Below, in pieces: positions 10,033 to 21,624 of a stretch of 64,000 bases of DNA. The stretch covers positions 929,555 through 993,554 of the forward strand of contig NW_006920415.1 in the NCBI RefSeq assembly GCF_000344685.1, in the 5' to 3' direction. Position 1 is the stretch's first letter; every line of letters begins with the position of its first letter. The translations under genes were made by a program, and so were the position numbers. The notes beneath the pieces were generated by a model. It searched no databases. It saw only the letters and a program-made list of their open reading frames with translations, and had not been told where the DNA came from. The DNA is from Gloeophyllum trabeum ATCC 11539. Lineage: Eukaryota; Basidiomycota; Agaricomycetes; Gloeophyllales; Gloeophyllaceae.

Positions 10033-12764
10033 ATGCCCTTCACGCCGCCGTACCCGCCGTACGATCCCACCGATAAGATCGGGTACGCTCTGCAATCCTC
10101 ACCTCCTGCCCGTCTCACCTCCCCATCCAGCTTCTCCTACGAGACCGTCGTCAAACGCTGGCCCATCATCCTCACCGGTATCATCGACCACCTCTACTCC
10201 CTCAACCACGACCTCTCTCTGCGTGCCCAGGCACCCGATGTGTCCTCGCAGACGAAGAACGAGCTCAAGGAGCAAATCGAGGAAGCCAAGGCGATTATTG
10301 GCAAGATCAGTGCACTAAAGTACCACATGGCAAGGGACCATCAACTAGAGTGGGTGTATGCGTTGTATATTGCTCGGCTCAAGGTTGTGATCGCGCAGGC
10401 GTATACCCGACGACGGCGAGCCCCATGTGGAAGCGTACAACTCGGGCTTGGATGACCTTGCCAAGCAGGGCAAGGATACCTGGTTCACCGCACCTTGGCT
10501 GTTCGCAGAGTGCGCATATACCCACATTCACGCTTTTCTGACCGCGCTTCATTCTCTGCGCATTTGTCTCTCAGGTGCTACCTGTACGTCTACACTATTG
10601 CATAAGAACCAGACCGGTGCGTGCTGACGGCCTCAGATACCGCCTCCTCCGCTCCTACTTCTCCACGACGAAGCACTGGGCCCAGTTCGACCCCTTCCAG
10701 AAGCAGAAGCTCGACACCTTCAAGCAGAGCGGCGACGCCTGCTACCGTGAGTCTTCCCCTTATCTTCCCCTCCTTTTCTCCTCACCTCGACTCGAATCTT
10801 TCCCTGTCCCACGCTAGAACTAGCAACGACGCTCGCAGAGCTCGAGTCCGAGAAAGCCGCCCTCGCGGCCGACCCGGACAAGCTCAAAGTCCTCTTCGGC
10901 GAGATGCTCCAGATGTGCCTGTGGTGCGCCCCCCCTCCCTCCCTCTTTCCCCTCTCCCCTATACCCCTCCTCCAACCCTTACCCCACCCCTAACACCCAG
11001 GGGCAACGCCACAGACCTCTCCCTCCTCACCCACCTCTCGCACGCCGACATCCAGAAGCTCCAGTCCGTGGGGCGCGACGCCCAGGCCGCCCGGCGCGAG
11101 TTTATATTGCGCGACGACGGGGACAAGGCGTGGGAGGCGATCAGGGAGGGGAAGGGCGGAGAGGGGCGCGTGGATTTCGTGCTGGATAATGGTGAGTGTG
11201 TTTCCATGTCCGTTCCGGCGGGCCGTGAATTGGTTTGGACGCGCGTGCACCGCAGGAGTCGCTACGAGGCGGTAAGAGTGTCCCCCTCTAGCGTATCCGC
11301 CCGCGGTAGGGCACTTTTTCCCCCTCTCGCCTCTCCTCTCCTCTCGTGCGCAGGTAGCCGCCTGCGGTGGGCGGGGCCGCGACATGCGTCGCCGCAGGAG
11401 TCGCGGGGAGGCGGTAGAAATGGCCGCCAGTTGCATGGACTGCCGCCGCGGGGCATTTCTGCCGTCTGCCCGCCTCTCCTGGGGGCGCATCTCGTGGACG
11501 GGCCTCCCGGTGCGGCGGCTGGGCGTGTCTGACCGGGAGAACGAAGCGACCGTCTGGAAGACTGGGCGGGGAAAATACTCGTGCCGCCGGTGCACTCCCC
11601 GCTCCACAGCTGTTCGTTCCATTCCTGTTTCCTCGCTCAATTTTTCCCGCTGTTCCGTTGGCTGACGACGCTGCTGCTGCCCAGCTGGGTTCGAGGTGCG
11701 TGCGTGCGCTAGTAGCAATTCCATGCGCGGGTCTCCCAACGCTCCCCGTGCAGCTCTTCACCGATTTCGTGTTTGCGGACTTTTTGGTAACGTACACGCC
11801 GTACGTGAACAAGGTCGTCTTCCAGTACGCCCCCCCCCCCTCCCCCTCCCATCTCGAGATGCCTGGCCTGACGTGGGACGTACCGCACCCCAGCCCGAAG
11901 ATGATCCCCTGGTTCGTCTCCGACGTCACCCCGCCCGACTTTGCAGGCACCATCCCCGCGCTGCTCGACCCCGCTTTCTTCCCCTCCCCCTCCTCTCCCT
12001 CACCTGGACACTTGAAAGAAGACAGCCTCGTGAAGATGGTCAAACGCTGGCAATCCTACCTCGACACCGGCGTGTTCGCGCTGAGTGTGCCGCCCACGCG
12101 CAAGCTCGGCGAGGGCGACGCACGCGCGGACTTTTGGACCGCGCCCTGGGCGTACGCGGAGATGCGCGAGCGCGCGGGGACGTTGTGGGAGGGGCTGAGG
12201 GGGAGCGCGGTAGTCGTGTTCAAGGTGGGCGCGGTTTTGTTTCTGGAAGCTGGCAAGGGGCTGATGTGCTTATGTGTGTGTGTGTGGTAAAGGGGGATTT
12301 GAAGTGAGTTTGCTGCTAACCAGTGTCTAGAAGGGGCAAAGCTGAGGGAGTCGTCGTTCGTTTGGTTAGCTACCGCAAGTGCGTTCCTCGATATCTTTTT
12401 CGAACAGAGGGGTGCGGCATCTTACACCCTCGCAGACTCACAGGTGACGTCCGCTGGCCAGCGCATACGCCGTTCGAAGAAGCCATCGGTGCGTCCCTTT
12501 TCTCGTCTCTGGCACACGGCTCGCAACTCACACCCACAACGCCATCACGTAGGGCCCCTAGCAGGTTCGTTCCCCATCCTCAGCCTGCGCACAAGCAAGG
12601 CAGACGTCGTAGTCGGGGTGCCGAAGGAGGTCGCCGAGAAGCTGGACGCGAGTGGGGAAAAGTGGCGGGTGAACGGAAAGTGAGTGATTCACCCTCTGAC
12701 CATGTGTCCGTAAGCTAACGAGACTCTCGTCTGCAGGTATGCTTTGATTTCGTTTACTGCATAG
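10033..12764 (+). CDS. DUF89 damage-control phosphatase, ARMT1-like (subfamily III)
   Basis: A cytosolic metal-dependent phosphatase of the DUF89 family. Yeast and human relatives (YMR027W, ARMT1) hydrolyse sugar phosphates or similar damaged metabolites; a carboxyl-methyltransferase activity has also been reported for ARMT1. My 14-exon model is 10033-10349, 10399-10509, 10575-10583, 10637-10746, 10818-10923, 11001-11191, 11685-11695, 11754-11824, 11894-12224, 12293-12303, 12370-12378, 12436-12488, 12553-12679 and 12737-12764, totalling 1485 nt or 494 residues, near family length. Signatures are TWFTAPWLFAECYLYR, the metal-site DN-AGFE-LFTD (residues 280-289), IPWFVSDVTPPDF, FKGDLNYRKLTGD (residues 418-430) and the late LRTSKADV. 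Four exons are only 9-11 nt, and three of them encode pieces of the two signature motifs. Intron 6 is 493 nt and very GC-rich, unlike the other introns of about 50-75 nt. Confidence 0.9.
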
Positions 12765-12925
12765 AATATAGAAGGGACTAGTATAATGTGCGACGAAGGA
12801 ACGTGCAAGCAAGAATGGATAAAGTGCGTCCTACCAATACAATCGACTACTGCAATACATGTGATCTTGCATAACTATGGTACAGATTAGCAACTAGATG
12901 CAGCGTGACCGAGCAAAGAAAAAGT

Positions 12926-15900
12926 CTAATATGTACTGCTAAAGTCCCTGAAGATCTCCTGTGCCATGATGCCCTCGACTGGGGACTCTGAGGTATCAGG
13001 CGCAGGCACGGAAGCCTGGAAGCGTCGTATGGCTTGAAGCCGAGAGCGCCAATTGGTGGTGACCTCAACCTGGATGGTATCGTTTTGCGTGTGTTGAAAA
13101 ACAGCCGCGAACCAGTCGGCCAGTAAGCTGAGCTGTCTGACGAGGAGAGGGAGGTTCTCGGCCGAGATCAGCTTAAAGTCTCCTATAGGTGTGAATTCGG
13201 TCATGCCCGGGGCGTGTTGTACCGTGACCTTGAAGTATTCGTGCTCGTGTCTGTTGTCCGAGAAAGCAGCGATCGTGCCTTGAGAGTGGGGCTCGATGAC
13301 GATATTCACAAATTGGAATTCCGTCCGCAAGGTGTCGAATCTGTACGGCACGCCCGAGTCGTTCCAGACAATGCGAACGTAATCGTTCCCGATATGCCGC
13401 TTCTTGTTGGTGCTGTACTTGTCTTCAGGGTCGGTAGGCATTAGGGTTGCTGTGTGGTAGAGGATCTGGCCTATATCATCCCACCATGCGTAGGCGTATT
13501 CACCATCTTCGTCAGGTTCCAACCCGCCCGCATAGACATCCACCTGGCCACGAAGGTTGATGAGCCTTCCGATGCCTTCCAAAAATCGGGTATAGGCAGG
13601 AGAACCGTGGTTATTACGTAGTATTTCCTCTTCTTGTGTTTGTCCCGGAGCGACATACATGATTCCAACCTTGTGCGTATCTATGACTGGCATCCTGTCC
13701 AGAGTCCGGAAGAATGCTGGCAGCATCGAATGATCGGTAACAAGACGTCCGCGAGCATGTGTGTCGGGATATGGTGACAACTGGAGTGCAAAGAAAGATG
13801 GGTCCACTGCGACGTCTTTCCGCCTCTGAGAGGGAGCAGTCCCGCTCCATACATAGCCTGTAATGGGATCCGGCCTCGACGTATCTGATTCCCGATCAGT
13901 AGCGAAGATATCCTGTAGTTCCTGCAAGACCGAGATTCAGGATATCACGGAAAGGAGGACACACGAAGCTTACCTCGGGTACGTCAGATTTGCCCGATGC
14001 GTCTCCTCGAGGACTTCGATCCATCATTAGACTGGCAGGGATAGAGACAAAGTCAGGATCAACATCTCCAGGGCCGACCATAGGCACGTTCTCTGTCCGA
14101 CAGAGGAATTTTGTGCTACCAGAAGGCCTTCTGGAAACTACCTCTAACCACCCTAGCCTGGCTAACGCACGGATAGTGACCACTGAATTGCCGACGATCC
14201 ATGTCTTTTCGCTCACTGCTGCTTCTGGCTGGTGAAGTCTCGGATTCATGACCAGGTCATTCAACAATGAACTAGCTGGCCTTGGGTCTGCACTTGCGTA
14301 GGTATACCGTGCAAGCCAATCGAAACATACTTCAGTTGGCTCGTCGACTTCGGTCCTCCCCTCATTTGCTAGGAGAAGCTGACGGGTAATGAACCGTACG
14401 TGACGCGGTCTATCCGGTAGCTTCACCGCCAGGAACCAAATGTAAACCACGTAGTAGCAGATGATGCGAACATGCTGCGACAAGGCCCAGGACATTGTAG
14501 GAGCTCCTCCGGGCCGGTTATGATGCTGCAGATATTGCAAGGCAACGCCAAAGACCATCTTGAAGTCAGATTCGGTGAAATTGGCGTAGAGTGCCGGTAC
14601 AGCTGCGACCATGGATAGAAAGTTCAATATGTGGACGGCCATTACAGGATTGGACATGATCTGCGCCAGCTTCTCCAGGATCTTGGAGAGATACCTGGTC
14701 ATGGATGGCTGTAATTCGAAGGCGGACAGGGTTAAAGCATGCAAACAGCATTTGATCGTAGACTGCTGCCCACTGAGTCCCGCCAGGAAGACTTCCACAA
14801 GCGCATGGTGCAACTGCGGTTCTAGGTAGCGACGATAGCTGAGGAGAACGGACAACGTGTGGTATGCCAGCCCCTGTGCATCCCTGGGCTTCAATGACGG
14901 CGGCCAGCTCTCGATATTATGAGCCAAGTTGCCGCTCGATATTCCGCTACATAGAGCTCTCAGCAGCTCCATGATCTCTTTCCGTGTTTTCGGACCACAG
15001 AACAGATGCTTGTTGGCCAGCTGATTCGGCAGATGGCATAGCACGTATGACAGTACCTCCCAGTCCCTTTCCTCTAGGATAATATCGACCAGAGCTGACA
15101 AGTAGCTCGAAATCGGCAGCACGATACGCAATCCAGGTCCGTTAGGATCATAGGAAATGAGCCCTTCGCTCGGGGTGTCAACCTGTACGACTGAGAACGT
15201 CGGGACTTCAGGGGCAACCCAGAGTATTCGGGGAGGCTTAGCGGACGTGATGGTGATGGGTACGCGGGGGTTCGCCCTCGACCGACTTCGGCTGGACGCG
15301 GACGCTGACTTGTGCACCGCTCGCCCGCGCGACGGCAGCCTCCCATTCCTTTCCTGGGGCACAGAAGGCCGTGGTTTGCGAAGCTCCCGCACCTCAGGGG
15401 CCGGCTCTTCGCTCTGCAGTCGCTCTCCCTCCTTTGTCCCGTTCGGAGCAGCTCTACCGATCAGCGAGGCCAAGTATCTTATATGCCCATGCCGGTCATA
15501 CGCTTCCTCCACGTAGAATAATCGGTGGTCCCTGTCCGCCCGGAGCCGCATCATGAACTGCAGGATCGTCAATCTTGCTCTGGGGCAGCTGGCGGTCCGC
15601 AAAAGATGCACGAGCGTGTGGAACATCCTCACAGCCAACGCCAAGTCGTGCTGAAGGAGCGAGCGCGGCGTGAACGCCAGCTGCGTGAATATGGATATGA
15701 GGCCCATAACTGCGCCGACAGAGTTGATGATCTTCTGCGCCTCGCTCGGCAGCGCGATCTTTGTATCGAATTGGCTCTCGTGCGGAGATTCCGGCAGGTG
15801 CGTCTGCGATTTTCCCGCCGAAAACGACGAGAGTATGGAAATCACCGAGGGCATGGACGACTCCTTCTCCCTGGATTGGATCGCGTACTCGGACTGCACC

Positions 15901-18225
15901 CTAGACAGGACAGGGCTACCTTGCGGGACCGGCGACTGGCTCGTGGGAGACAGAGTCTGCACGCTAGGTACGTATACCGAATCATCTTCGCGCCCAGAGC
16001 TCCCTGAGGCAACAGTAGCCAGAAAGTCGATAATGGCGTCGACGGCGTCATGATCAGCAGGGTCCAACGCTGGCTCATTCGTTGCCTCGTCGACCTGCGC
16101 TTCTGCAGTCCTTAATACAACCTCCTCGCCCAGGATATGCCAGACGATATCCCCCTCTTCCTGCTCCCCATGGTCGAACACCCGGCTCCTCCAGAACTCA
16201 AGGATGAGGTCCGAGAACGGCTTCCGATACGGCGCCATGTCCTTCACCGTTGCATACGCATTTTCCAGCGCTCGCAAGACCCTAGCGCGGGTGAGCGGGC
16301 GCTCCGGTGCGTGCAGCGCGGCGTGGGTGAGGATGTTAGACCAGTTGGCGAGCCAATCCGGGGAGATGGGCGAGAGCTCGTGCTGGTGGTCGAGCGACCG
16401 GACGAGCTTCGCGGTGTCCTCGTCGGTGATGTGGTCCGCGACGACCAGAAGTATCATCGGGAGGGACGGATCGGTGGGTGTGTCGTCGCTTTCGCGAGCC
16501 AGCACCGAGGCGAGCGAGCGCGTGAAGGGCGTTGCCGCCGTCGTGGGGTGTTTGAGTGGAAGCGGCAACGGCAAACCGTCCTGTGTCCTGCGAGACTTTT
16601 CTTCAGCTAATCAGAGCCCGAACCCGCAGAAGCGCGACGCACCGCAACGTATCCGCGTACAGCGCGAGCTGGTAGAGCACCTGTCCCAATGCGCCCGCCT
16701 CCTCGACGTCGCCCTCGTCGTCCTCGGGGCGCTCGTCCACCTCCTGCAGTATATCCTTCACGACGCCCACCGCCTCCTCGAGCACCGCCTCCTTCGCCTC
16801 CCTGTCCGCCTCCAGCGCGATCCACGCCTTGACAGGCGCGTGCAGGGCGCGGCACACGCGCGCGGTCTCCCAGGCGCTCAAATCCTCCTTGAGACACGCG
16901 TACTTCATCACGTCCGGGCCCGCGTCGATGTGCGCGGGCGCGCCCGAGGGCGTGTAGCTCCCCGTGAACTTGGCTTTCGCGAGGCGCGACAGGAGCGCGG
17001 TGCGCAGCATGTTGCGCGCGGCGCGGAACGCACCTAAGGACGTCTGCGTGTGGGGGACAGGGGAGTCGGGCGGGCGGAGGTGCCGCCGGAGGACGAGCGT
17101 GCAGGAGGAGGCGAAGGGCCCGGTGAAGAGCTGGTAGAGCGTCTTGCGGAGGCGCTTCTCGACGGGCGGGGCAGGGTGCGGGTGGTTGGCGTCGAGCGAG
17201 AGGCGCGGGAGCGGGTGTGCGTAGTGTGCGAGGCAGCGGAAGAGGAGCGGCAGGATGGTCTCGAGGTGGATGGGCGTGAGCACGGCGAGCTGGAAGGAGA
17301 GGTGTTTGAGGTACATGAGCAGGGCGACGTCGATGGGGAGTTTGGGTGGAGGGGTGGAGGAGAGGCTGGAGGGAGAAAGCAAGGGGATAGAGGTTGAGGA
17401 CGGGTGACGCCGGTGAGCAGGCGGACTCTTGGTCGGGGTGGTTGTATTACTAGAGCCAGGCTGGTCAGGAAATGGCGATGTTGTGCTCTCCGACGCCCGC
17501 GAGCTGGACGAGAGAGCACGCTCGACGAGGTCCGCATAACGTCCCAGGAGGCCCGCAAGCTCGTTCTCTCTCGCCGTAAAGAGCCTCTTTAGCTTGTCGT
17601 TCATGGCGTCCACGAAATCGGACACCTTCTCGATGGCGCGCTCGCGCTCGGCCTTTTCCCCACTGCCCAGCTTCTCGGGTGCGAGCAGGCCCTCGAAGGC
17701 GCTCTCAATCCATGAGGTCGCGAGGCCCATGTACGCCAGCTCGCGCCCAGGCACGTCCGAGTCGACCTGCGCGAGCGCGCTGAGGGCGCGCAGACGCGGC
17801 TCCCACACCTCCGCGTTCCAGACGGGGGACGCAGAGAGGAGCATGGTGAAGGCGGCGCTCTCGACGCCGTTGACGGCGGAGAAGGAGGCGAGGTAGCTCG
17901 CGAGGAGGTCGAAGCCGACGGCCTGGAGGGGCACGGGCGCGGTGGGGTCGCAGAGGCCGGCGAGGATGGGGTTGAAGCTGGCGGGACCGGGGGGCGGGAT
18001 GGAGGAGGCGGAGAGGGCGTGGACGAGCTGGCGGGCGTGGTGGAGGGACGGCACGGCGGGGGGCGCGAGGGCCTGCACGAGCTCGTCGACGGAGGGCAGC
18101 GGCGCGGCGGGGGCGGGTGCGTCGGGGCGCGCCTTGTTGCGCCAGGAAAAGAGCGAGGTCGTGTTGGACCGCGCGCGGGCTGTCGGACGAGTCGAGGACT
18201 CTGCGTCCTGTGCGGGAGGGGCCAT
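12926..18225 (-). CDS. TSC2: Tuberin homologue, Rheb GTPase-activating protein
   Basis: The GAP subunit of the TSC1-TSC2 complex, which in animals and fission yeast inactivates Rheb and so restrains TORC1 on endomembranes. Three exons on the minus strand (18225-16643, 16587-13974, 13921-12926) give 5193 nt and 1730 residues in frame. The N-terminal third is helical HEAT-like tuberin sequence, followed by a Ser/Pro-rich disordered stretch and a long helical middle. The C-terminal Rap/Ran-GAP domain lies at about residues 1479-1690 with RMPVIDTHKVGIMYV and HIGNDYVRIVWND; Asn1578 in HIGND is the catalytic asparagine-thumb position. The start is set at MAPPAQDAES; an upstream in-frame Met would add 16 residues. 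It converges with the DUF89 gene (stops 162 bp apart). Confidence 0.93.
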
Positions 18226-18295
18226 GTCTGGGGTTGCAGAACAGATGGATCCCGCAGTGTAGACGAGACGCACTTGCCGGCTACGAGTTCTCTGG

Positions 18296-18580
18296 CAAAC
18301 GCTAGGAGAGCAGAACGTTGTCGCGAACGTCGGCCACGTCTTCCAGCAGATCGTTAAGAACGAGCAAGGCAGCGTCGCGTGCTAACTATCATGGATTCAG
18401 CGGTTGGCAGATGAGTGGACGGTAAGCACTTGCCGAATCCCAGCAGTTACGGATGATCTCTCTCGTCGCACGCTGGCAAGGGAACAGAATGTTATCGTGG
18501 ACGTCGGCCACGTCTTCAAGCAGACCGTGAAAGACGAGCAAGACAGCGTCGCGTGCTAAACTTTCATCGAGCGCAACGAG
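18296..18580 (-). repeat. Tandem duplication with 58-codon period upstream of TSC2
   Basis: Two copies of a segment, spaced 174 bp apart, share CGTCGGCCACGTCTT and CAGCGTCGCGTGCTAA. On the minus strand both read almost the same peptide: LARDAALLVLNDLLEDVADV in the copy near 18310-18385 and LARDAVLLVFHGLLEDVADV in the copy near 18485-18560. The period is a multiple of three, so the repeat keeps frame, but stops interrupt it. Possibly the relic of a helical-repeat gene; I cannot name the family. Confidence 0.5.
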
Positions 18581-18599
18581 GCGGGCGTCATGCCAGGGC

Positions 18600-19190
18600 C
18601 GAGGACTGCAATCCACAAGAACATCCGTTACCGCTCCCCTGGTCTCATCATTTCTTATAAATTACTACTTAGACTATGCAGGCCACTCGTATCGAGTACT
18701 AGCATTGTTTCGACAGAGCGGGGATGTAAATCCAGGGGTGGAACCCAACTATTCCTCCTTACTTTCCTTCGCCGATATTTGCTTCCCGTGTTTGCTCCCG
18801 GAGGACTTCCAGCAGGATCTGCTGAGTCCTCCAGGCAAGAGTATAGTGCGTCTCGCCTTCAAATAAAACTCACAGAGCACCCTGTGCGGTCGATTTCAAT
18901 TCAGCGCATCATGGGTATCGGTGCCCTTTCTCCCATGGAACACCTGCACCTTGCTGACGCTTGGATGGACTGTTTTGTCCAGTGTTAGCTATATGCCCTC
19001 GCAGTTGACCTCGCAGCGCTGAAATTCTCCAACCAATTTAAAGCAACCAGAGGCAGTCCTAGACGCACACGGCGGGGCACGCACAGCTAGCAGCGAAGAA
19101 CGTACGCGCGAAGCTTCAAGTTCCCATATCGTGATTTCACAGCGTTCTATAACACCCGACTGCACTCCCCGAGCCAGTGGTCTGTAGACC
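18600..19190. other. Intergenic stretch
   Basis: About 590 bp between the repeat and the permease stop codon. No coding block, RNA gene or repeat is apparent. Confidence 0.4.
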
Positions 19191-19192
19191 CT

Positions 19193-21254
19193 CTATACTT
19201 CCACCGGGTGCGCAGATGCCATCACAACGCCCCCGAGCGGCTTCTCCTTTTCATCCAGTTCGCTGCCCTCACTCCCATGTCCACCCGGGGAGTGCATCCC
19301 GTCTACGTCTACTATCGCCTCGTCCATAAACGTCTCATGTGCCGGCCATACTACGGACGTGACGTAGTATACCACCGACGCCACCGTAAACTATCCGCAA
19401 ATCAACATAAAGGTGAGAAACAAGACGAGAGAGAACGCACCCCGAAGAGCCACGCAATGTCGAACACATAGACTGCTCCTCCGACTTTGATGTTCGTATT
19501 AATCGAGTTGATCAATCCAGGGAGGTTTGGTGGGACGGATATAAGCAGTGCGAGGCACGCGCGCCAGTTCTGGTTTACCCTCAGTATGAGCATGAAAGAT
19601 ACACTTACGGAAATACTCACAAAACCGCCGGTATACCTATACCGCCCATGCGGGTCGTACATTGCAGGTACATCGACCTTGCCGCGGTGCACAAGCCAAT
19701 ACTACACCCTAGTCAGCCCAGCAAACCAACAAGCCCCCACCACGCTTACTCACATCCGTAACCATGATCCCCGCAAACGGGCCCAGAAAAACCGTGTACC
19801 CATTCATAAAGCTCAAGAATCCCGCCGCGCTCGCGAGGATCTCCCACGGGCAGAGCACCCACCCGCCCACGAACGCGCATACGACCTGCCCGCGGCGGAT
19901 GTTCAGCCACTTGGGGCACAGCGCGGCGATGTCGTTGCCGGCGGAGAGGGAGTTGGCGGAGATGTTCGTGCCGAGCGTCGCGAGCAGGAAGGTGGATGAG
20001 GCGAAGAAGGCCGCGGCGCGGTTGTCCCATTGGTTGATGAGTGTTAGGGGGTCCCAGAGCACTTGGCCGTAGAGGATTATGCCGGAGCTGGTGACTGCGA
20101 GGCCGATGAAGCCCACGAGGGTGAACGCGACGGGAATTATGATAAGTTGGACATATTGCCTGTAGAGCCAGATGAACTCTCAATCCAACAATCAGACCAA
20201 ATCAAACCCACTCACGCTCTCTCATCCTTCGCATACCTCTAACCAAACCCGTCAACTCAGATCCCCCAACACCAATGATACCCGGGCCTCGACTCACCGT
20301 AAAATCCGGGATGTTTACCGCCAACGTCGAATAAATCCCCAAGGCGCTATTTAGCGCACTCATCCACGCCCAACCTAGTTTCGAGCCCGATAAAGCGGTG
20401 TGCTCGCTCAGCAGCCCGCCGGGCGCGCCGCTGGGGACCTTGACGAACGCCCAGATGAGCATCGCGATCCACGCGGCGGGGACAGTCGTCGCCTTTGCGA
20501 CGAAGAGCCAGCGGATACGTTGCGGGGAGACGAGCATGAGGGGGAGTTGGATGATCCAGTAGATGAAATACGAGACCATGCCTGGAACGGTGTAAGAAGG
20601 AATAGAAGTGAGGAAGTGGAGATCTACCTTGGGTCGTGATGTGTGCCGAAGGGGACAGGTGATTAGGGAGGTGGGCATAGGAGGGCCAGATGGCTTTTAT
20701 CATCTGGGTCACCGCTTCCGAGCCCGTATACGTCTGAGCCACATATCAGCGCCAGTCATGACGGGAATGAGATGTGGCAACCTGTATACCAAACCAGAAC
20801 ATGGAGAGCACAACACGGCTGATGACGCTAAAGTAGCTGAACCAGAAGCCGAAGGACGAGCGGTTGAGGACGGGGAAGGGGATGTGCAGGCGCGCGCCGA
20901 TGGTGCCGTTGAGGACCATCACGAGGGAGATGATGATGTGCCCGACTGCGATAGCGGGCAGCGCCTGCCGCCTGGCACCAGGAGAATAAGTGCCTCACGC
21001 ATCTTGTCGGCAGAGAACAGTACGCACCAGGACAGCCCAATAGCCAGCATGGAGCTGGCAAGCTCCCAGACCGCGACGTTGGTCGCGTCCGAGATCCAGT
21101 AGGCAACGTAGTTCCAGGTCGTCCAGGTACGCTTATGAGGCGGGACAGGGTCCATGTCCTCGTTAGAGAGCGCGCTCGTCGGAGCGAACGTCGACGGCTC
21201 GGGCTCGAGTGCCCATGCGGACGGCTTGAGGAGGGAACGCGCACTGCTGGCCAT
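19193..21254 (-). CDS. NCS1-family permease (allantoin/uracil/nucleobase type)
   Basis: A plasma-membrane proton symporter of the nucleobase-cation-symport-1 family, Fur branch (yeast Dal4, Fur4, Fui1). Nine exons on the minus strand run 21254-21028, 20971-20782, 20733-20628, 20581-20298, 20238-20216, 20159-19754, 19701-19621, 19569-19441 and 19390-19193, giving 1644 nt and 547 residues, the usual size. Family motifs are TWNYVAYWISDATNVAVWEL near the first helix, FWFGIQTYTG, AVNIPDFTRYA, NWRACLALLISVPPNLPGLI and the LHPRG-like DPHGRYRYTGG. About twelve hydrophobic segments are visible. Exon 5 is only 23 nt and encodes RYAKDER. Substrate (uracil, allantoin, uridine or thiamine) cannot be fixed by eye. 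The C-terminal tail is acidic and cytosolic. Confidence 0.9.
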
Positions 21255-21624
21255 GGTGCTCGAGGAGATGGCGTTCGTCGAGGGGGTCGGCTGCGACGAA
21301 CGCGGGGCGGGTCGAGGGCGGGGTATATAAGGACCCCTTTGACATTTTTTTCGGATGCCCAGACTGCGAATATTCGATAGCGAGATAAGCAGGCGCCACT
21401 GCTCCTGATAACGAGGGCGGTTAAGCGCCCGTTTATGCAGGCGTGGGATAATTAGTCGTGGGACTTTGGAGACCTACACTCTCACGGACCTGCTATCCTA
21501 AAACAGGGGCCAGTGACATCCGCTACACACCGCCTGGCTGACTGTCTCTCTCCGGACGCGTCCTCCCTGCCTCCCACTCCAGTTCTCCCTTTCCTCACAT
21601 TTACCCAGGCAGCAGGCTCTGGAG

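Noticed and set aside
11288..12043. 251-residue minus-strand reading frame over the DUF89 gene
   Set aside because: It overlaps the long GC-rich intron and true exons; composition is explained by GC-rich sequence, and no family motif or splice evidence supports it.
15157..16610. Plus-strand frames opposite TSC2
   Set aside because: They are antisense shadows of a 1730-residue gene whose three exons keep frame and domain order.
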